A stretch of DNA of 64,000 nucleotides, taken from assembly GCF_036884255.1 (NCBI RefSeq), contig NZ_CP145605.1:154501-218500 (forward strand), written 5' to 3'. The notes below the pieces were generated by a model. It saw only the letters and a program-made list of their open reading frames with translations, was not told the DNA's origin and did not search any database. The number at the start of each line of letters is the position of its first letter. Position 1 is the stretch's first letter. Made by a program: the position numbers and the translations under genes. This document shows positions 28,181 through 37,492 of this stretch, piece by piece. This DNA is from Paenibacillus tundrae (GTDB taxonomy: Bacteria > Bacillota > Bacilli > Paenibacillales > Paenibacillaceae).

Positions 28181-29080
28181 ATGCTTGAAGGTGAAGTTTC
28201 ACCGAACACAGGCGCCACGCTCATTATCATTACGGGTATGTCCGGGGCGGGAAAGACCATTGCAGTTCAGAGCTTGGAGGATCTTGGCTTCTTCTGTGTA
28301 GATAATTTACCACCGGTGCTGATTCCAAAATTCGCAGAATTGATTGAGCAATCCAATGGTAAGATTGGCAAGGTCGCTCTCGTTATTGACTTGAGAGGGC
28401 GTGAATTTTTCACAGCGTTGTCCGAGTCGTTGAACTACATTAAAGATCATTTTACCATCCATTGTGAAATTTTATTCCTGGATGCTACAGATTCCGTCCT
28501 TGTGCAGAGGTATAAAGAAAGCAGACGTAGACATCCTTTAGCTCCGGAAGGCATGCCGCTGGACGGTATCCGACTTGAGCGCAAAATGCTGGAGGAGCTT
28601 AAAAACTCTGCAACCCAGGTACTCAATACCAGCACGATGAAACCGGCTCAATTGAAGGAACGGATTATATCCCGTTTTTCTCATTTAGAGAGCCATATGT
28701 TATCTGTAAATATAACGTCATTTGGATTTAAATACGGAATACCGATTGATGCTGATCTGGTATTTGATGTTCGTTTTTTACCGAACCCGCATTATATTGA
28801 CCATCTGCGTCCAAATACAGGACAGAACAGCGACGTATATGAATACGTCATGAAATGGCCAGAGACACAGTCCTTTCTGACAAAGTTGCTGGATATGCTG
28901 CATTTCCTGATTCCGCAGTACCGGAAGGAAGGCAAGAGCCAGGTTATTATTGGAATCGGTTGTACCGGAGGCAAGCATCGTTCGGTAGCAATATCGGAAT
29001 ATTTGGGCAAAATGTTGGGAAGCAGCGAGACTGAAGCTGTTACCGTAAGCCATCGCGACGCTGACCGGGATCGTCATTGA
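28181..29080 (+). CDS. rapZ: RNase adapter protein RapZ (YvcJ)
   Basis: P-loop nucleotide-binding protein. In E. coli RapZ delivers the small RNA GlmZ to RNase E; in B. subtilis YvcJ is a GTPase/ATPase affecting competence. The 299-residue protein has Walker A ITGMSGAGKTIAVQ near residue 15, the second motif ALVIDLRGREFF, and the conserved C-terminal IGCTGGKHRSVAISEYL. AAGGAGGGG precedes the ATG. The product is followed by yvcK (13 bases) and whiA, the standard Firmicute order. Confidence 0.96.
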   Translation: MLEGEVSPNTGATLIIITGMSGAGKTIAVQSLEDLGFFCVDNLPPVLIPKFAELIEQSNGKIGKVALVIDLRGREFFTALSESLNYIKDHFTIHCEILFLDATDSVLVQRYKESRRRHPLAPEGMPLDGIRLERKMLEELKNSATQVLNTSTMKPAQLKERIISRFSHLESHMLSVNITSFGFKYGIPIDADLVFDVRFLPNPHYIDHLRPNTGQNSDVYEYVMKWPETQSFLTKLLDMLHFLIPQYRKEGKSQVIIGIGCTGGKHRSVAISEYLGKMLGSSETEAVTVSHRDADRDRH

Positions 29081-29093
29081 AGAGGGTGAAGGG

Positions 29094-30080
29094 ATGAAAG
29101 AAGCCGGACCACGAAGAGAACGTCCGAGAATTGTAGTCATGGGCGGGGGAACCGGATTATCCGTGATGCTGCGCGGTTTAAAAGAAAAGCCGCTAGACAT
29201 CACGGCCATCGTCACGGTTGCTGATGACGGTGGGAGTTCAGGCATTCTGCGCAGTGAGCTGCATATGCCGCCTCCGGGCGACATCCGTAACGTACTTACG
29301 GCGCTAGCTGACGTAGAGCCACTGCTTTCGGATATGCTGAGTTATCGTTTCAACACAGGCGCGGGGCTTGCAGGCCACAGCTTGGGGAATTTAATTTTGG
29401 CGGCAATGACAGATATATCAGGCGACTTCGTAACCGCAGTGCGGGAACTTAGCCGCGTGTTTGCTGTTCGGGGTGAGGTGCTTCCCGCAGCGGGTCAGGC
29501 AGTTGTGCTACATGCTGAGATGGAGGATGGATCGATTGTTACAGGCGAGTCCAAAATCCCTGAAGCAGGTGGGCGCATTAAACGTGTTTTTCTTGAACCG
29601 GATCACGTGGAGCCGTTGCCAGAGGCTGTAGAGGCTATTCGTCAAGCGGATGCGATATTGATTGGGCCAGGTAGTCTGTATACGAGTATTCTGCCGAATC
29701 TGCTTGTACCCAAATTAGCTGAAGCTGTCGTTGAGGCTGACGCAGTTAAAATGTTTATATGCAATGTTATGACACAGCCAGGAGAAACCGATGACTATAC
29801 CGTGAGTGACCATCTCAAAGCGATTCATGAGCATATAGGTCATCAGCTCTTTGACTATGTCATCGTTAATAATGGTGAAATTCCGCTGCAAGTTCAGAAT
29901 AGATATGCAGAAAAAGGAGCAAAACCAGTAGTATTAGATATGAATGTGCTGAAAAGTTCTGGATATCAGGTTGTCGCAGATACGTTGGTGCTATTCCGTA
30001 CCTATCTTCGTCATGATGCCGACAAGCTCAGCCATCACATCTATCAACTTGTACAAAATTGGATGTTACGGAAGAGGTGA
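29094..30080 (+). CDS. yvcK: Gluconeogenesis factor YvcK (CofD-like, UDP-sugar binding)
   Basis: Needed in B. subtilis for growth on gluconeogenic carbon and for cell-wall morphogenesis; binds UDP-GlcNAc. The 328-residue protein has the nucleotide-binding VVMGGGTGLSVMLRGLK, TVADDGGSSGILRSEL, PPGDIRNVLTAL, AGHSLGNLILAAM and IGPGSLYTSILPNLLV. It lies between rapZ and whiA with gaps of 13 and 6 bases. There is no sign of the catalytic CofD partner genes for F420. Confidence 0.95.
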   Translation: MKEAGPRRERPRIVVMGGGTGLSVMLRGLKEKPLDITAIVTVADDGGSSGILRSELHMPPPGDIRNVLTALADVEPLLSDMLSYRFNTGAGLAGHSLGNLILAAMTDISGDFVTAVRELSRVFAVRGEVLPAAGQAVVLHAEMEDGSIVTGESKIPEAGGRIKRVFLEPDHVEPLPEAVEAIRQADAILIGPGSLYTSILPNLLVPKLAEAVVEADAVKMFICNVMTQPGETDDYTVSDHLKAIHEHIGHQLFDYVIVNNGEIPLQVQNRYAEKGAKPVVLDMNVLKSSGYQVVADTLVLFRTYLRHDADKLSHHIYQLVQNWMLRKR

Positions 30081-30086
30081 AGTCCC

Positions 30087-31025
30087 ATGTCGTTTGCAGC
30101 ACAGACCAAAAAAGAATTAACGATGATTGAGAGTGAACCGTGCTGCGAAAAGGCGGAACTTTCAGCCCTCATCCGTATGCTTGGTGCGGTGCAGTTATCG
30201 AATAAAAAAGTGATCTTAGATATTTCGACGGAGAATGCCGCTATTGCTAGACGGGCATACTCTCTGCTTAAAAAGCATTTTCAAGTGCATACGGAATTGC
30301 TTGTCCGCAAAAAAATGCGGCTGAAAAAGAACAATGTGTATATTGTTCGTATTCCGACCATGGTACAAGAGATTTTAAAGGAATTGTACATCGTATCCGA
30401 GGGCTTTCTGTTCACACCAGGAATTAATCAGGAGCTGCTTCGGAAAAACTGTTGTAAACGAGCTTATCTTCGCGGTGCCTTCATGGCTGGTGGCTCGGTG
30501 AATAACCCTGAGGGTTCCTCCTACCATCTGGAGATTGCATCTATGTATGAGGAGCATTGCCAAGCCTTGGTTGATCTAGCGAATGAATTTCATCTTAATG
30601 CCCGGTGTATAGAACGCAAAAAAGGATTCATCCTATACATCAAGGAAGGCGAAAAGATTATTGAGCTGCTCAGCATCATTGGTGCACACCAAGCTTTGTT
30701 TAAGTTTGAAGATGTTCGCATTATGCGCGATATGCGGAATTCCGTGAATCGGATCGTCAACTGTGAGACGGCGAACCTGAACAAAACCATTGGAGCTGCT
30801 GTAAGACAGATCGATAACATCAAGCTTTTGCAAAAGGAAGTTGGCCTAGAGTCCTTACCTGAGAAGCTGCGTGAAGTGGCTGAAGTCCGACTTGCCCATC
30901 CTGATATTAACTTGAAGGAAGTTGGCGAGTTGTTGAAGGGGACGGTCAGCAAATCTGGGGTAAACCATCGTTTGCGTAAAATTGATGAGCTAGCCGAGAA
31001 GGTTCGTAATGAACGGATGGGATAG
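30087..31025 (+). CDS. whiA: DNA-binding protein WhiA
   Basis: Conserved Gram-positive protein; a sporulation regulator in Streptomyces and a division or chromosome-segregation factor in B. subtilis. The 312-residue protein has a degenerate LAGLIDADG-type N-terminal domain ([37 protein letters not shown]) and a C-terminal HTH ([21 protein letters not shown], then [12 protein letters not shown]). It starts 6 bases after yvcK. The absence of intact homing-endonuclease catalytic acidic residues is normal for the family. Confidence 0.95.
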   Translation: MSFAAQTKKELTMIESEPCCEKAELSALIRMLGAVQLSNKKVILDISTENAAIARRAYSLLKKHFQVHTELLVRKKMRLKKNNVYIVRIPTMVQEILKELYIVSEGFLFTPGINQELLRKNCCKRAYLRGAFMAGGSVNNPEGSSYHLEIASMYEEHCQALVDLANEFHLNARCIERKKGFILYIKEGEKIIELLSIIGAHQALFKFEDVRIMRDMRNSVNRIVNCETANLNKTIGAAVRQIDNIKLLQKEVGLESLPEKLREVAEVRLAHPDINLKEVGELLKGTVSKSGVNHRLRKIDELAEKVRNERMG

Positions 31026-31214
31026 GCTGTTAGAGGCCGGAGCTCTTACTTAGGTTAATTTTATTCGTATTATAAACCGTTGTTGGGCAACATTAACTCA
31101 TGTGCAGAGAAGCGGGATTGGCGTCCTGAAGTGTGATTCCGTGTCAATATAATGTCCTTGATTGGGAGTTCATACCTGACTGGTTTTTTTCTTCTAGTGT
31201 CCTGCACGGGTTAA

Positions 31215-31223
31215 TGGTATAAT
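31215..31223 (+). promoter_or_regulatory. Extended -10 promoter of the HPr-like gene
   Basis: TGGTATAAT at 31215-31223 is an extended -10 element with no clear -35. It lies 60 bases upstream of the HPr-like start and gives that gene its own promoter after whiA. Confidence 0.5.
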
Positions 31224-31282
31224 GTTATATAAATATAATTGTGTATTTAATGTCTAGATTTCATAATAGGGGGTAAGTTTCT

Positions 31283-31552
31283 ATGACAAAGCACCCGGTA
31301 GTTGTCCGTTTGAAAACGGGTCTCCATGCCAGACCTGCGGCACTGTTCGTTCAAGAGGCGAATAAGTACTCATCTGAAGTGTTCGTCGAGAAGGACGACA
31401 AGAAAGTAAATGCAAAAAGTATCATGGGGATCATGAGTCTTGCAATCAGTACAGGTACGGAAATCCATATTAGTGCTGAAGGCGCGGACGCCGAACAGGC
31501 TGTAAACGCTTTAGTTAGTCTGGTTAGCAAAGAAGAGCTTGAAAACCAATAA
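31283..31552 (+). CDS. HPr-family phosphocarrier at the crh locus
   Basis: The 89-residue protein is HPr-sized. It has His15 in KTGLHARPAALFV, the site phosphorylated by Enzyme I, and Ser46 in NAKSIMGIMSLAIS, the HPr-kinase site that makes P-Ser-HPr a CcpA partner. In B. subtilis the gene after rapZ-yvcK-whiA is crh, whose product has Gln15 in place of His15. This protein therefore occupies the crh position but could still serve the phosphotransferase system. It may be the catabolite-repression co-effector for the cre sites near 9.4 and 12.2 kb. Confidence 0.9.
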   Translation: MTKHPVVVRLKTGLHARPAALFVQEANKYSSEVFVEKDDKKVNAKSIMGIMSLAISTGTEIHISAEGADAEQAVNALVSLVSKEELENQ

Positions 31553-31573
31553 GATATGACTGAACGAATGAAG

Positions 31574-31595
31574 AAGTCCCGAAAGGGGCTTTTTT
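31574..31595 (+). terminator. Terminator of the HPr-like gene
   Basis: AAGTCCC and GGGGCTT pair around a GAAA tetraloop (one G-T wobble), ending in a run of T. Confidence 0.85.
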
Positions 31596-31697
31596 GCGTT
31601 TCAGGGTCAAGCAATGCAACATTTTGGAATTTGCTCCGTCTGTTAAGGTATCAAATCACTTTGAATTTGAGATGTTAACTACAAGGAGGCTACGGTC

Positions 31698-32450
31698 ATG
31701 GGTAAACAATGGATGAGACCGCTTGGTGCGGTACTGGTGGCAAGTACATTATTGGTTGGAGGAACAGCTTGGGTTACTCCAGGGAATTATGCATATGCTG
31801 CTGAGGTTCAAGGCGTACAGCAGAATGTAATCAATGTTGTTGGTAAAGGTGAAATTCAAGTGAAACCGGACATCGCTTATCTATCCATCGGGGTAAATAG
31901 TACAGCGGAAACAGCAGCATCAGCTCAAAAAGCAAACGCAGCCAAAATCCAAAAAGTAACTAATTTGCTGAAGAACACGTGGAAAATTAGTGAAAATGAC
32001 ATTCAAACAAGCCAATTCTATGTGCAACCCAACTACACATACAGTGAAAAAGATGGACAGCAAGTAAAAGGGTACACAGCTCATCACACTTTGACAGTAA
32101 CCTATCGTGAGATGGATAAAATCGGTGAGTTGTTGGATGCAGCTTCCCAAGCTGGCGCGAATAACATTGAAAATGTACGGTTTACTGTAGAGAATCCAGA
32201 GAACTATGAATCTCAAGTGATTGAGAAGGCTGTAGCTAACGCGGATGTAAAAGCTGGAGCGATTGCGAAGGCGGTTAAACGTCAGTTGGGTGCAGTATTA
32301 TCTGTGAGCCAGCCTGATGCTAATGTGCCTGTATTCTATGCATCGGAGAGTTTGATGTCCAAAGCTACGGATACCGCAGCGGGTACTGAAATTGAAACCG
32401 GTCAGGTTAAAGTAAGTACAACACTGAACATCACATATGAGATGAAATAA
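31698..32450 (+). CDS. Secreted SIMPL-domain (DUF541) protein
   Basis: The 250-residue protein has a signal peptide (hydrophobic core VLVASTLLVGGTAWV; likely cleavage after NYAYA). It then has the SIMPL domain pattern: VVGKGEIQVKPDIAYLSIGV, AAKIQKVTNLLKNTWKISEN, DIQTSQFYVQPNY, GYTAHHTLTVTYREMDKIGE and a C-terminal STTLNITYEMK. Family members include E. coli YggE and Brucella BP26; their role is envelope-related and poorly defined. AAGGAGG precedes the ATG. Strong terminators lie on both sides, so it is monocistronic. Confidence 0.88.
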   Translation: MGKQWMRPLGAVLVASTLLVGGTAWVTPGNYAYAAEVQGVQQNVINVVGKGEIQVKPDIAYLSIGVNSTAETAASAQKANAAKIQKVTNLLKNTWKISENDIQTSQFYVQPNYTYSEKDGQQVKGYTAHHTLTVTYREMDKIGELLDAASQAGANNIENVRFTVENPENYESQVIEKAVANADVKAGAIAKAVKRQLGAVLSVSQPDANVPVFYASESLMSKATDTAAGTEIETGQVKVSTTLNITYEMK

Positions 32451-32489
32451 GATACGTTGTTCATATTTAGGTATTTTGTATAAACAAGA

Positions 32490-32522
32490 GACCACCTGCT
32501 CTGAAGCAGGTGGTCGCTTTTC
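32490..32522 (+). terminator. Terminator of the SIMPL gene
   Basis: GACCACCTGCT and AGCAGGTGGTC form a perfect 11-bp stem with loop CTGA, then GCTTTTCTTT. Confidence 0.9.
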
Positions 32523-32662
32523 TTTATTTTAATATTGCAGAGGAGTCTACATTGTTCTGCCCATGAAACAGCTTAATAGCTTAATGGGTTGTATGTTGCA
32601 AGTGGGCGAAATTCAAGATTTATTTGCGTTCATCGTAAAATTTTAAGTGAATTGCTAATAGC

Positions 32663-34597
32663 TTAGAATCGATTAGGGTCAAAGACCGGTAGTTGTAGCT
32701 TATATGCAAGATACAACTCTGGATTGTAAGGAATGGCGATGGTTGCTACTCCGTTTTCCAATACATCGGTTGGTATAGCGGTGGATGTCGCCTCGTATCT
32801 ATTGCGCATATCCACGGGAATATCCATTAACACTTTGCTGTAATCGTTGCTTAATATCTTCACATGAAGCATTTCTCCATTATTTTTATAATTCTGCATC
32901 CGAATTCGTAACGTGCGATTGTGATTTAACACAACTTCTATATTACGAAATACAGCGCGATCAGGATTGCTCATCTCATAAGGTTGAGTACCTACAAAAG
33001 AAACAGATTCCCCGGCTACCTGCTTCACCTCTTCCACAGTTGCTCGATGAGGGAGTGGTACAGGTGCCATAGCAGCAGCCGTTTTACGTTCCTCATCACT
33101 GAATTGTAGCTCGGTATTCATGACATGTTTGCTTGCAATAGATACTTTAAGTCCAAGATCCTTGTTCCATTGCCCCAGTGGAAGATAAACCTTACCCCCG
33201 ACAACCTGTTGCTTGCTTTGACTCACGGCTAGCTTACTGGTTCTGCTATTCCGCACAAATAACAAGTCTCCCCCTTGAATTTCATATTTAATATGGAAGG
33301 CATTCGTGAACTCCTCTAAAGGAACATAATATAAGCCATTCATGTAGAACGTAGGTTGTCCATTATAACGAAGCACGCCTTCACCAGAGGTGATTGCTAC
33401 AGGTAGTGTTAAAAAGAACATGCCTTCATAAGAGAAGGAGTCCCAATAATTTACCCAATCTCTATATTGACTGTACTCAATCTTAAAGTGTTTTCCTTCC
33501 GGAATATAGTAGAAGGAAGGTGGGTATGCCTGTGGGTTAGAGAAATAATAATCGATGACATACAAATCATCTGAGACCCATTGTATTTTTTCCACTCTCG
33601 CCCGGTACAAGCTTTCGTAGGATCGAACCTGCTTCAATGTTTTGAGATCATATACAAGCACTTTGCTTGCCTTGGTTTTCTTAATTCCTACCGAGGGATC
33701 AGCGATCAGTACCAAATACTTAAGATTAGGTGAGACGAATGTTTTTATATCTCTGACTTCGCCTTTAAAAAGTGAGGTCGTTTTTCCGCCGCGATTCCCC
33801 TCTACAACCGCACGGTAGGTCTGTTCTTTATAAGTGCTAGTCCACTTAATTTTTGTGTCTCCTGCCATAAACGTCTTACTGGAGACGGGTTGTTTGGTGT
33901 CGTACACAATGTCATTTTTGGTTACTTTCACGGGGCTACCCTTTAATCCGCCAAATAAGAGGGTAAAGCAACTGGTGAATTTTGCGTCAGGGCAGTATAC
34001 ACCAAGAGGTGTGGACGAAGTTGAACGATTTGTACTGAATTTAGTATCTGTCACATCTTGGCTCGTAATAATGCTGCCATTGGATAAAACTCGCTTGTTA
34101 TCTACAAGGGAATAGTACTGGGTATCACCGTTATCCGATCTTACGGAGTACAGCCCTTGTTTGGCCCAAAGTTTGAGCCATTTGTTGGATTTGATCTCTG
34201 TGATTTTGCGAAGCTTAATGGAGGCATAGTCATATTCATAAATGACGGCACCTGTGTTCAGGTAGGCTAATGTATAAGCCTTCAAACCTTGTGGGGTGTC
34301 TACGACAACACCGTCTTGTTGGTTGAATCCGTTAGTCGATGTGAACCGATATGAAGAGGGCTGCAACGATGAGTCAGTGAAATCATACTCCTTAACCTTT
34401 TTCATACCTGTGTCATAGCTAATTACCGTTGTTCGTACAGTGACTTGCTGTTGTCTTTCATCAAATATGTAGGTTGTGCGGTGTCTTACTTTTTCCTTGC
34501 TACCTTCTGTAGCTGCTGCTGAATGTCCAGTCTCGGGATGAATTGTGAGCAATAGGGAACAGATCAACAACAGGGCAATACATTTCCTAATAATCAT
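32663..34597 (-). CDS. Large secreted protein with a stalk-domain-like segment
   Basis: The roughly 644-residue protein has a signal peptide (IALLLICSLLLTIHPETGHS). A long beta-rich region follows with repeated strand pairs, perhaps propeller-like (KYLVLIADPSVGIKKTKASK; VLVYDLKTLKQVRSYESL). Residues around 410-520 look like a copper amine oxidase N-terminal (stalk) domain (GEGVLRYNGQPTFYMNGLYY; VPLEEFTNAFHIKYEIQGGD). The frame opens at 34624 without a good RBS. AGAGGA lies about nine bases before the ATG at 34597, which also gives a cleaner signal peptide. Probably cell-surface; function unknown. Confidence 0.7.
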   Translation of the reverse strand: MIIRKCIALLLICSLLLTIHPETGHSAAATEGSKEKVRHRTTYIFDERQQQVTVRTTVISYDTGMKKVKEYDFTDSSLQPSSYRFTSTNGFNQQDGVVVDTPQGLKAYTLAYLNTGAVIYEYDYASIKLRKITEIKSNKWLKLWAKQGLYSVRSDNGDTQYYSLVDNKRVLSNGSIITSQDVTDTKFSTNRSTSSTPLGVYCPDAKFTSCFTLLFGGLKGSPVKVTKNDIVYDTKQPVSSKTFMAGDTKIKWTSTYKEQTYRAVVEGNRGGKTTSLFKGEVRDIKTFVSPNLKYLVLIADPSVGIKKTKASKVLVYDLKTLKQVRSYESLYRARVEKIQWVSDDLYVIDYYFSNPQAYPPSFYYIPEGKHFKIEYSQYRDWVNYWDSFSYEGMFFLTLPVAITSGEGVLRYNGQPTFYMNGLYYVPLEEFTNAFHIKYEIQGGDLLFVRNSRTSKLAVSQSKQQVVGGKVYLPLGQWNKDLGLKVSIASKHVMNTELQFSDEERKTAAAMAPVPLPHRATVEEVKQVAGESVSFVGTQPYEMSNPDRAVFRNIEVVLNHNRTLRIRMQNYKNNGEMLHVKILSNDYSKVLMDIPVDMRNRYEATSTAIPTDVLENGVATIAIPYNPELYLAYKLQLPVFDPNRF

Positions 34598-34942
34598 GCG
34601 ACGTTTCCTCTTTCCTCTTCTCATATTGTCTTTTTATCAAGATGTGTGTGGGTTAACCCTAATTCATAATATCGGTGAGTTTACTGCTGTTGTTTAATGA
34701 ATTATCGGATGGGTTGAACGCTGTTTATCGTTCATTTGGTATCTTTTTTGTATATATGTTCGTGACAAAACGGTCATTTTCGGTGCAATTTATTTCAAGT
34801 TAATCGTCAAGATTGTAACTGGAGCTGTAAACCTTTCCTCAAATGGGTTAATTATAATAAAGAGGTGAGCGTATGAGACATTTTCGTTCAACATACATAC
34901 GCAATGAACCCTTAGTGCGAATTTAGAGAGGAGTTTTTATAT
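34598..34942. other. Divergent promoter region
   Basis: This AT-rich gap lies between divergent secreted-protein genes. TATAAT at 34853-34858 could be the -10 of the plus-strand gene, 85 bases before its start, but no good -35 is seen. The RBS GAGAGGAG lies at about 34926-34933. No other element is evident. Confidence 0.4.
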
Positions 34943-36040
34943 ATGACATCATGGAAGAAATGGACAAGTGCGTTGCTGGCAGCTGGAATTATTGTAGGTA
35001 GTGGAGCAGGGTGGCAAGAAAGTTCGGTTCAAGCGGCTTCGGTCTCAACTAAAGTAACGTCTCCGACGGAAGTAACACTGAAATCGGCAGGTAAAACGAT
35101 GACTCAAAAAGGACTTCTGCAGGGTGGATCTACATGGGTATCTCTAACTGCGGTCAAAGATGTTGCAGGTGGAACACTAACCTATGATGCGAAGAACAAA
35201 GAGTATACGCTGACCGCGGCTAACAATAAGATGAGAATTAGTCTAGCTGATGGATCACCAATGCTTAGAGTGAATAACTACTATCCGGGCGTTGAGGCGA
35301 AGCTGATTCAAGGGCGGTTATACATTCCTTTCTCAGCGATGAGAGATTACCTGGGTGTTCAGGGAAGCTGGAATGGGCAAGCGAAGACGTTAACACTTAG
35401 CAAGGTGAAGCAGAACAATGTAACGGTAAAAGCAGCTACAGTGAAAGCGAATGTGAAAAATGCTGAGGTGGATATTCAATATCCACAAGTAAGTGGACTT
35501 GGCAATGACAAAGCTGAAGCGGCAATCAACAAGGTGCTGAAGGATGAGACTGATGCATTTGTAGCAGGCTTCAAGAAGCAGGTTTCTGAGAATGGGGCTG
35601 CTACTGCGGATCGCCCATATGCTTTTGAGAGCACATACGTTGTGACATATAACGAAAATGGCGTGCTGGGACTCATTACACAACGCTATGAGGACTACGC
35701 GGGAGCTCATGGCATGACGACCCGTTCAGGACACACATTTGATCTAGAATCCGGCAAGGAACTGACGCTGAATGATGTGTTACAGAACAATACATCCATG
35801 CGTGAATCTCTTGGCAAAAAAGTAGGTACACAGCTTAAAGCACGTGGTGGTTATCTGGACGGATATACTGGTCTGAACAAAGATCAGGACTTCTACGTTA
35901 CGCCAACCGGTATTGTCGTGTTCTTCCAACTGTATGAGTACACGGCATATGCTGAAGGATTCCCAGAGTTCCCATTCACGTACAAAGAAGTGCTTCCTAA
36001 AGGTGCAGCGCCATTCAGTGGAGTAACAGCTGAAAAGTAA
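34943..36040 (+). CDS. Secreted stalk-domain protein with DUF4163/DUF3298-like C-terminus
   Basis: The 365-residue protein has a signal peptide (ALLAAGIIVGSGAGW; cleavage near SVQAAS). A copper amine oxidase N-terminal stalk domain lies at about residues 45-150 (GLLQGGSTWVSLTAVKDVAG; GRLYIPFSAMRDYLGVQGSW). A C-terminal region at about 165-355 follows the DUF4163/DUF3298 pattern seen in RsiV and PdaC (VDIQYPQVSGLGNDKAEAAI; YAGAHGMTTRSGHTFDLESG; EFPFTYKEVLPK). In RsiV this module binds lysozyme, so a role at the cell wall is possible. GAGAGGAG precedes the ATG. Confidence 0.82.
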   Translation: MTSWKKWTSALLAAGIIVGSGAGWQESSVQAASVSTKVTSPTEVTLKSAGKTMTQKGLLQGGSTWVSLTAVKDVAGGTLTYDAKNKEYTLTAANNKMRISLADGSPMLRVNNYYPGVEAKLIQGRLYIPFSAMRDYLGVQGSWNGQAKTLTLSKVKQNNVTVKAATVKANVKNAEVDIQYPQVSGLGNDKAEAAINKVLKDETDAFVAGFKKQVSENGAATADRPYAFESTYVVTYNENGVLGLITQRYEDYAGAHGMTTRSGHTFDLESGKELTLNDVLQNNTSMRESLGKKVGTQLKARGGYLDGYTGLNKDQDFYVTPTGIVVFFQLYEYTAYAEGFPEFPFTYKEVLPKGAAPFSGVTAEK

Positions 36041-36141
36041 GAATAGGATCGTTATTATATGTTCAATAATTTCGGATTTATCACGTATAGAACAGAAGTT
36101 TAAACGACACGCAGTTGCAATTGCGATCATCATAAAACCAC

Positions 36142-36177
36142 AAAAAAATCCCACCATTCATAGAATGGTGGGATTTT
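36142..36177. terminator. Bidirectional terminator between the stalk-domain gene and clpP
   Basis: ATCCCACCATTC and GAATGGTGGGAT form a perfect 12-bp stem with loop ATA. A run of A precedes it and TTTT follows, so it can serve both convergent genes. Confidence 0.9.
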
Positions 36178-36239
36178 ACTAGTTCATAATTAGAAGCCAA
36201 GAAGACTTCAACTCATGACTTTATAGGTGAGTTCTGCAA

Positions 36240-36836
36240 TTATACGCCTTGTGAACCTACTCTTTCGATAACTTTATCAATGATACCGTAATCGGCAGCT
36301 TCAGCAGCACTCATGAAGTAGTCACGATCTGTATCTTTCTCGATACGCTCCAGTGGTTGACCTGTGCGCTCGGAGATGATGCGGTTCAATGTGTCACGCA
36401 TTTTCAGAATGCGACGAGCACGGATTTCGATGTCTGTAGCTTGACCTTGTGCTCCACCAAGTGGTTGGTGAATCATGATCTCACTGTTAGGCAATGCAAA
36501 ACGTTTACCTTTAGCGCCTGCATTGAGCAAGAAAGCGCCCATAGAAGCTGCCATACCTACACAGATGGTAGATACATCCGGTTTGATGAATTGCATTGTA
36601 TCGTAAATGGCCATACCGGCTGTGATGGATCCGCCTGGGCTGTTGATGTATAAGTGAATGTCTTTCTCTGGATCTTCTGCAGCCAAAAATAACATCTGTG
36701 CCATAATGGCATTCGCCACAACGTCATTCACGTCGCTGCCAAGGAAGATGATACGATCCTTCAGCAATCTGGAATAGATGTCATAGGCCCGCTCACCGCG
36801 GTTGCTCTGTTCAACGACCATTGGAATATAACTCAC
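36240..36836 (-). CDS. clpP: ATP-dependent Clp protease proteolytic subunit ClpP
   Basis: Tetradecameric serine protease that works with ClpC, ClpX or ClpE in protein quality control and regulated proteolysis. The 198-residue protein has the full catalytic triad at standard positions: Ser98 ([11 protein letters not shown]), His123 (IMIHQPLGG) and Asp172 ([10 protein letters not shown]). It starts with GTG; GAGGAGG lies nine bases upstream. The promoter overlaps a perfect CtsR heptad repeat, so heat and stress control by CtsR is expected. Confidence 0.97.
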   Translation of the reverse strand: MSYIPMVVEQSNRGERAYDIYSRLLKDRIIFLGSDVNDVVANAIMAQMLFLAAEDPEKDIHLYINSPGGSITAGMAIYDTMQFIKPDVSTICVGMAASMGAFLLNAGAKGKRFALPNSEIMIHQPLGGAQGQATDIEIRARRILKMRDTLNRIISERTGQPLERIEKDTDRDYFMSAAEAADYGIIDKVIERVGSQGV

Positions 36837-36906
36837 GTGAAAAACCTCCTCGGAAATGTAAATGTTAAATTGGTGTTTATATTTAAACTGTTACCGTATT
36901 ACCCAC

Positions 36907-36946
36907 ATCATAAACAATTCCAAACAAAAAGTCAAAGAAAGTCAAA
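36907..36946 (-). promoter_or_regulatory. clpP promoter with CtsR operator
   Basis: On the minus strand, -35 TTGACT (36930-36935) and -10 TATGAT (36907-36912) are 17 bases apart. The plus strand at 36930-36946 reads AGTCAAAGAAAGTCAAA, which fits the CtsR consensus RGTCAAANANRGTCAAA at every position. The operator covers the -35 box, so bound CtsR would block RNA polymerase. Confidence 0.88.
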
Positions 36947-36955
36947 CTAACTTTG

Positions 36956-36980
36956 AAAAAAAAGAAACCTTTCCGGTTTC
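36956..36980 (-). terminator. Terminator of the tRNA-Arg transcript
   Basis: On the minus strand GAAACC-GGAAA-GGTTTC forms a 6-bp stem followed by eight T. It lies 36 bases after the tRNA 3' end and just before the clpP promoter. Confidence 0.8.
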
Positions 36981-37015
36981 ATTGGTTAAAAGGGTTATGT
37001 ACTACGAAATAAGAA

Positions 37016-37090
37016 TGGCGCGCCCGCCAAGAATCGAACTTGGATCTCAGGCTTCGGAGGCCTACGTCATATCCATTGGACCACGGGCGC
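37016..37090 (-). tRNA. tRNA-Arg, anticodon CCG
   Basis: The minus strand folds as a tRNA. The acceptor stem is GCGCCCG with CGGGCGC. The anticodon stem TAGGC/GCCTG holds loop CTCCGAA with anticodon CCG (reads CGG). The T arm CCAAG-TTCGATT-CTTGG is intact. The discriminator is G and the terminal CCA is encoded (37016-37018). Length 75. Confidence 0.93.
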
Positions 37091-37167
37091 ACATGAATTG
37101 TTGGCTACTCTTTCGTAGCACGGATGCTTGCACATCAATGAGCTTCAAATATGTGACAGCATTAATG

Positions 37168-37196
37168 ATTATATCTTAAGCGTGGTCGAAATGCAA
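37168..37196 (-). promoter_or_regulatory. Promoter of tRNA-Arg
   Basis: On the minus strand TTGCAT (37191-37196) and TATAAT (37168-37173) are exactly 17 bases apart. Transcription would begin near 37161, about 70 bases before the mature 5' end. Confidence 0.8.
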
Positions 37197-37458
37197 GCAA
37201 ATGATCAGCCTCGTAGTTTGGAATGTAACGAAAATGATCATGATGAAGATAAGTGGATAAAGAATGCATTTAAGTACATGCTATAAGAGGTTTTGCACAT
37301 GTTGAGCAAGGTGGAGAAGGAGCCATATGTAGATAAGAATGTAGACTTTCTTCTATATATAGTGTGAAACAGATTCAGCACCTACGAGAAGCTCAAGATT
37401 GTGAAAATAAGCGCGTACAAGCTTAGAGGAACGTTATGAAATGGGGCGTTTGAAACAC
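37197..37458. other. Gap between tRNA-Arg and the glycolytic operon promoter
   Basis: Mostly featureless, AT-rich sequence. A 22-codon frame at 37299-37367 starts with ATG after AGAGG (37286-37290), but nothing else supports it. No terminator or repeat is seen. Confidence 0.4.
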
Positions 37459-37487
37459 TTGCATGTCGCGTCAGTTTTAGGTAGAAT
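37459..37487 (+). promoter_or_regulatory. Promoter of the cggR-gapA operon
   Basis: TTGCAT (37459-37464) and TAGAAT (37482-37487) are separated by 17 bases. Transcription start would fall at about 37493-37495, at the edge of the CggR operator. Confidence 0.75.
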
Positions 37488-37492
37488 AGACG

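Noticed and set aside
36862..37179. 105-codon frame across tRNA-Arg and the clpP promoter
   Set aside because: It covers a tRNA, terminator and operator; no RBS.
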